Assembly (NCBI GenBank): GCA_009760855.2
Contig: WPIO01000008.1
Location: 6,831,501 to 6,895,500, forward strand
Source: Cristatella mucedo
Lineage: Eukaryota; Bryozoa; Phylactolaemata; Cristatellidae
Length of the DNA: 64,000 bases
Direction: 5' to 3'
Shown here piece after piece: positions 62,049 through 64,000 of the stretch. Numbering within the stretch: position 1 is the stretch's first letter; each line of letters begins with the position of its first letter. A program made the translations under genes and the position numbers. The notes below the pieces were generated by a model, which saw only the letters and a program-made list of their open reading frames with translations, searched no databases and was not told the origin of the DNA.

Positions 62049-62370
62049 CAAGTCTACCGTATATAATAGCTTGGAAAGTGAATCTACATAGTGAGTCTAA
62101 ATCTCAGTATGCTATCATTATTAAATGGATTACAACTGTTTTGGTGATAAAAAATACATCGCTTCTGCTGTAACACGAGCACTATGTAAACTATCTGGTA
62201 AATTATACTTTCTCACCTGTCCTTGTCATAGACCGACTTTTCCTGGAGTACTTGAACTTTTTCTCGATGTTCTTTCTGCTGCTGTACAAGCTCCGTTTCC
62301 ATATCTGTCAGTCGAGTTTGCAATTCATCTTTCTTGTACTTGAACTCATCAAGTGATGCCAACTTCGCAG
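56332..62370 (-). CDS. CFAP157: CFAP157 orthologue, 3' part (6 exons)
   Basis: Six minus-strand exons (62217-62370, 61077-61344, 59384-59514, 58729-58879, 56927-57469, 56332-56460) join in frame to 458 residues plus stop. Residues 1-235 of this fragment are almost continuous coiled coil with the family signature EKSVYDKDRLKKEM, KQMAETTKRTIREN and, further on, YHLGDLGLVPR; human CFAP157 has close matches in the same order (from memory). CFAP157 is an axoneme/basal-body-associated protein needed for sperm flagellum structure in mice. The N-terminal part (about 160 residues by comparison with human) is missing and should lie above 64000. The C-terminal half carries Gly/Ala/His low-complexity expansions. 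The gene reads toward STKLD1 on the same strand. Confidence 0.88.
56755..56835 (-). mobile_element. LINE family A/SINE tail remnant
   Basis: TAATAGTAATGGTGCATTTG, ATCTAACCCTCTCAGCGAAC and TCAATCTCTTTCTAGACAAC match the complement of the shared tail. It sits in the last intron of CFAP157, beside a B-box-like CAGGGCTCGAACCCAAGGCC at about 56730. Confidence 0.6.
56927..57469 (-). CDS. CFAP157: CFAP157 exon e (low-complexity C-terminal region)
   Basis: Acceptor TGTTTCTCTTTTAG and donor GTAACGCG bound 543 nt, phase 0 on both ends. It starts SNPTDLKAGGGGGKTMALAK, includes SGLLPQLL, a duplicated HDGVGGG unit, runs of Ala and Asp, then YHLGDLGLVPRLAHVIPTK, the C-terminal family signature, and ends VSVQTVSAPK. 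The GC-rich antisense ORF of 278 codons over it (56831-57667, plus strand) is a shadow. Confidence 0.88.
57983..58075. repeat. (GA)n-(TA)n compound microsatellite
   Basis: A GA run of about 57 bp passes directly into TA repeats and a TTTATTTATTTA segment. Confidence 0.95.
58280..58500 (+). mobile_element. LINE family A 3' end
   Basis: TGTGCTTATGCGTGCTGACA, AAGTGCCTAGAATGAGATTAAG and TTCTCTGAGGGCGCTATATAATG, then TTAATATTATTG, the same order as in 13160-13405. Confidence 0.8.
58559..58606. repeat. (GA)n microsatellite
   Basis: A GA run of 47 bp, (CT)n on the CFAP157 sense strand, downstream of exon d. Confidence 0.95.
58729..58879 (-). CDS. CFAP157: CFAP157 exon d
   Basis: Acceptor CCGCTGGCCGATAG and donor GTAAGCGC bound 151 nt. 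It codes the last coiled coil (ERIESLVKRNEDSQKELDVL) and ends VIEVLKKILM in phase 0. Confidence 0.87.
59185..59340 (+). mobile_element. tRNA-derived SINE (second SINE type), divergent
   Basis: GCCATGGGTAAGGTGCTCGC (A-box side), GTGAGTTCGAGTCGCG (B-box-like) and CGCAAAGGCTCTGCTGCAGG, then TACATAAGTGAGGCTGCTAAATCGG. It lies just downstream in gene sense of CFAP157 exon c. Confidence 0.55.
59384..59514 (-). CDS. CFAP157: CFAP157 exon c
   Basis: Acceptor GCTGTTTGTAG and donor GTACATGC bound 131 nt. VAMMLTGKSAAQES parallels the IILMLTKKCQEQ stretch of the human protein; a coiled coil ending ALRDELEAN plus AG follows. Confidence 0.85.
59920..60045 (+). mobile_element. LINE family B tail
   Basis: GAATGCGTACTGAAAGTTG, TGTGCTATAGAAAACTCTCC, TGCGTAGCACTCACTTAGTC and CATTACAGAGGAAGATACATTACATTTCATC follow the family B 3' end in order. 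Confidence 0.7.
60780..60870 (-). mobile_element. LINE family A tail remnant
   Basis: TAATAATAATAATAATACATTTG, ATACAGCGCCCTCAGAGAAC and TCAATCTATTTCTAAGCAC, then AAATTTGCTGCAAA, the complement of the family A 3' end. Confidence 0.75.
61077..61344 (-). CDS. CFAP157: CFAP157 exon b (family core)
   Basis: Acceptor CCTCCTTCTAG and donor GTATGGCG bound 268 nt. It begins LKKEMVMRVNQVAADF and contains KQMAETTKRTIRENVSI, the best-conserved part of the family, then a Glu/Lys-rich coiled coil ending AKRNSSNHR in phase 0. Confidence 0.93.
61345..62216. other. CFAP157 intron a-b
   Basis: AT-rich. It holds a short (CA)n/(TA)n run at 62009-62050; nothing else is supported. Confidence 0.5.
62217..62370 (-). 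CDS. CFAP157: CFAP157 exon a (first in window)
   Basis: Acceptor TTATCCTTCAAACAG and donor GTGAGAAAG bound 154 nt (two bases, 50 codons, two bases). It begins AKLASLDEFKYKKDELQTRL and ends EKSVYDKD plus AG. The coiled-coil heptads align with human LAALEEF...KKSVLDKDR. Confidence 0.9.
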
Positions 62371-63180
62371 CTGTTTGAAGGATAACAGAAGCCGAGTGCA
62401 ACGCTCGTACCGATTGCAGTCGGAGAATGATCGCCGCATTTCTCGGACGCGACCTAACAGTGCATTGCTGGTGAAAATAAGGTTCTAAGCTAAAATGGAA
62501 TGAGCAATACGGATGATCTATGTAGTTAACGAGCCTAAATTGCACAGCGACGATTCGCGGTGAATATCAAATTGAATTATAGGCCGTAGACTAATGCAAA
62601 CGCCTTTAAAGGCGTAATTGACTTACTACAATCTGACCGTAAAAGACGTAAAACTGTGCCGTTGTATAGCCAAGAAGCTTGAACACTTACGAACACGTGT
62701 GCTCGATTTTCATGCCTTAGGCATACTTACTTAGGCATACCTACCCCCTTAAGCGACAAAAAAGCAGCTTCAAAATAAAGGCTCACAATCAGAGTACACA
62801 TTCATTTAAAGGTAAGTAGGAATGACAGAGATATTAAATCTTGCAGCCTTTGTTTGATTTTGCTCTGTGAACATGTGAGCTCATTAGCGATAGCGGAGCT
62901 TTTTAAAATCGTCATCTCTCAAGGCAAGCTCCTCTATGATTCTTCTGCGCCTCCTTTAGTTGTGAGTGGACAAGGAAGAAACAATGTGCTTCACGTCGAA
63001 CTTCACTGTTCAATGGACCAGCATGTGATCCTGCTAAGGGCGCTTCAGCATTTCAGAGCTGACTGGATATTAAAGCACGCCAAAGTCAACATACAAAACC
63101 GACGTATGAGTTAGCAAGGGTAGCATTCCGCTAGTTTACTCGCTACATTGATCCTTCTCAGCCCTTAAGTACGTCGAATG
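62371..63180. other. 5' side of the CFAP157 intron, no exon seen
   Basis: I looked here for an exon coding the N-terminal coiled coil of CFAP157 and found none with correct splice signals; the required upstream exon must end with one base of an Ala codon. The ORF at 62854-63114 has no recognisable domain. Confidence 0.5.
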
Positions 63181-64000
63181 ATCTCAACTTTCTTGAATGC
63201 ATTGCTGACATACACACACGAATGACAGCTAACTTTCTTAAAGTGAATGACGATAAAACCAGCTTACTTTTCATGTTAAAACCAAGTATGACTCAGAAAT
63301 GGGAAAACTCGACGCTCAAAATCGGCTGTGACAGTATATTTTTCGTTGCATCTACCCGAAATACGGGCGTCCTCTTCTATTGCGACCTTTCACTTGACGA
63401 CCACATAAGGTCTACTGTCAAATCTTCCTACTTTCAGCTACATGGCATTGCTAAAATTAAGGCTTGCTCAGACAGGAATACCACATCCAAATTGGCCGAT
63501 GCATTTGCAACATCCAGTCCCGATTTCTGTAACTTACTGCATGCTGGTCTACCGGCCTGTGTAGTCAGGGGCTTACAGTTGATGCAAAACTCTGCAGCTA
63601 GACTTGTCTGTCGCGAGCGTCGCAGTTTCCACATTACACAGCTTCTCGCCGATCTCACTAGCTTCCAATCAAGCAGGGTATCGACTTCAAGTTTCCGTGA
63701 CTCACTTTTAATTTCCTTCATTCGCTGGCTTTAGCCTATCTATCAGAACTACTCTCCCATCAGGCTAAGCTTCGTAATACCCGATTTTCTGAACCCGATC
63801 GTTTAGCTATACTTCGTACAAACCTCAAACCCTTTGGAGGCTGTGCCTTGAGTTCTTATGCTCCCAAAGTTTGGAACTCACTCCCCGACCTGCGTCACTA
63901 CATCTTCTGACTTGTTCACACTTAAAAAAGAAACTAAAAAGCACATGTTTCTCACAGTTTTCGCTGGGTCCCTTGTGTGCTTATGCGAACTGACAATGTC
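63180..64000 (+). mobile_element. LINE family A copy, RT C-terminal region, runs off the window
   Basis: The plus-strand ORF 63222-63734 codes NFLKVNDDKTSLLFML, then STRNTGVLFYCDLSLDDHI, ACSDRNTTSKLADAF and ARLVCRERRSFHITQLLADL, parallel to the second half of the 44374-45252 protein. After a frame break it continues in other frames (TRFSEP, then SYAPKVWNSLPDLRH) into the 3' UTR, which the window cuts at GTGTGCTTATGCGAACTGACA. Confidence 0.85.

Noticed and set aside
62850..62960. Minus-strand stretch RRIIEELALRDDDFKKL as an N-terminal CFAP157 exon
   Set aside because: There is no CAG/TAG acceptor or GT donor in the right place, and the frame closes at once.

Overview
This is a nuclear window from an animal (metazoan) genome, apparently an invertebrate. 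Coding sequence is split into short exons with GT...AG introns, introns run from about 0.1 kb to more than 10 kb, and the rest is crowded with LINE, SINE and MITE copies and with (CT)n, (CA)n and (AT)n microsatellites. Two of the three genes belong to animal families linked to cilia or kept mainly in ciliated or flagellated lineages. The phylum cannot be fixed from the sequence. There is no operon, CRISPR array, rRNA gene or convincing free-standing tRNA gene.

I find three genes, all on the minus strand and head to tail. (1) Right end, 62370 to 56332: the 3' six exons (458 residues) of CFAP157, a coiled-coil cilium/flagellum protein; its 5' exons lie beyond position 64000. (2) Centre, 50786 to 21311: a complete 16-exon gene for a 655-residue protein, an STKLD1 orthologue made of a protein kinase domain followed by ARM/HEAT-like repeats. 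I assembled it by hand; all 15 junctions keep the reading frame. Its glycine loop, beta-3 Lys, HRD, DFG and APE motifs are all present, unlike the human protein as I remember it. (3) Left end, 13825 to 2434: three phase-compatible exons of a cysteine-rich GCC2/GCC3 (ephrin-receptor-like) repeat protein, separated by a 10.4-kb intron. This gene continues past position 1, and its 5' exons were not found; a CpG-rich stretch at about 14.5-16.5 kb is the likely promoter area.

Between and inside the genes the DNA is mostly transposon-derived. Two LINE families of the CR1/L2 type (RT motif YADDTQLY) recur. Family A ends in an AGAGATTAAGTTCTCTGAGGGCGC-type tail with a (TTA)n end; family B ends in GGAGTTACAGACGGAGATACATTACATT. 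A tRNA-headed SINE carries the family A LINE tail, a textbook SINE-LINE partnership. There are also a Ty3/gypsy-like LTR element remnant with an inverted duplication of its RT region, a hAT MITE with a perfect 8-bp target duplication, mariner-like MITEs, and a TIR element of about 645 bp with an unrecognised ORF.

No clearly novel molecular system is present. The most interesting points are the apparently catalytically competent STKLD1, its one-exon-per-repeat architecture, its tight linkage with CFAP157, and the SINE/LINE tail sharing. Splice junctions are predictions from sequence alone, and statements about human proteins are from memory.
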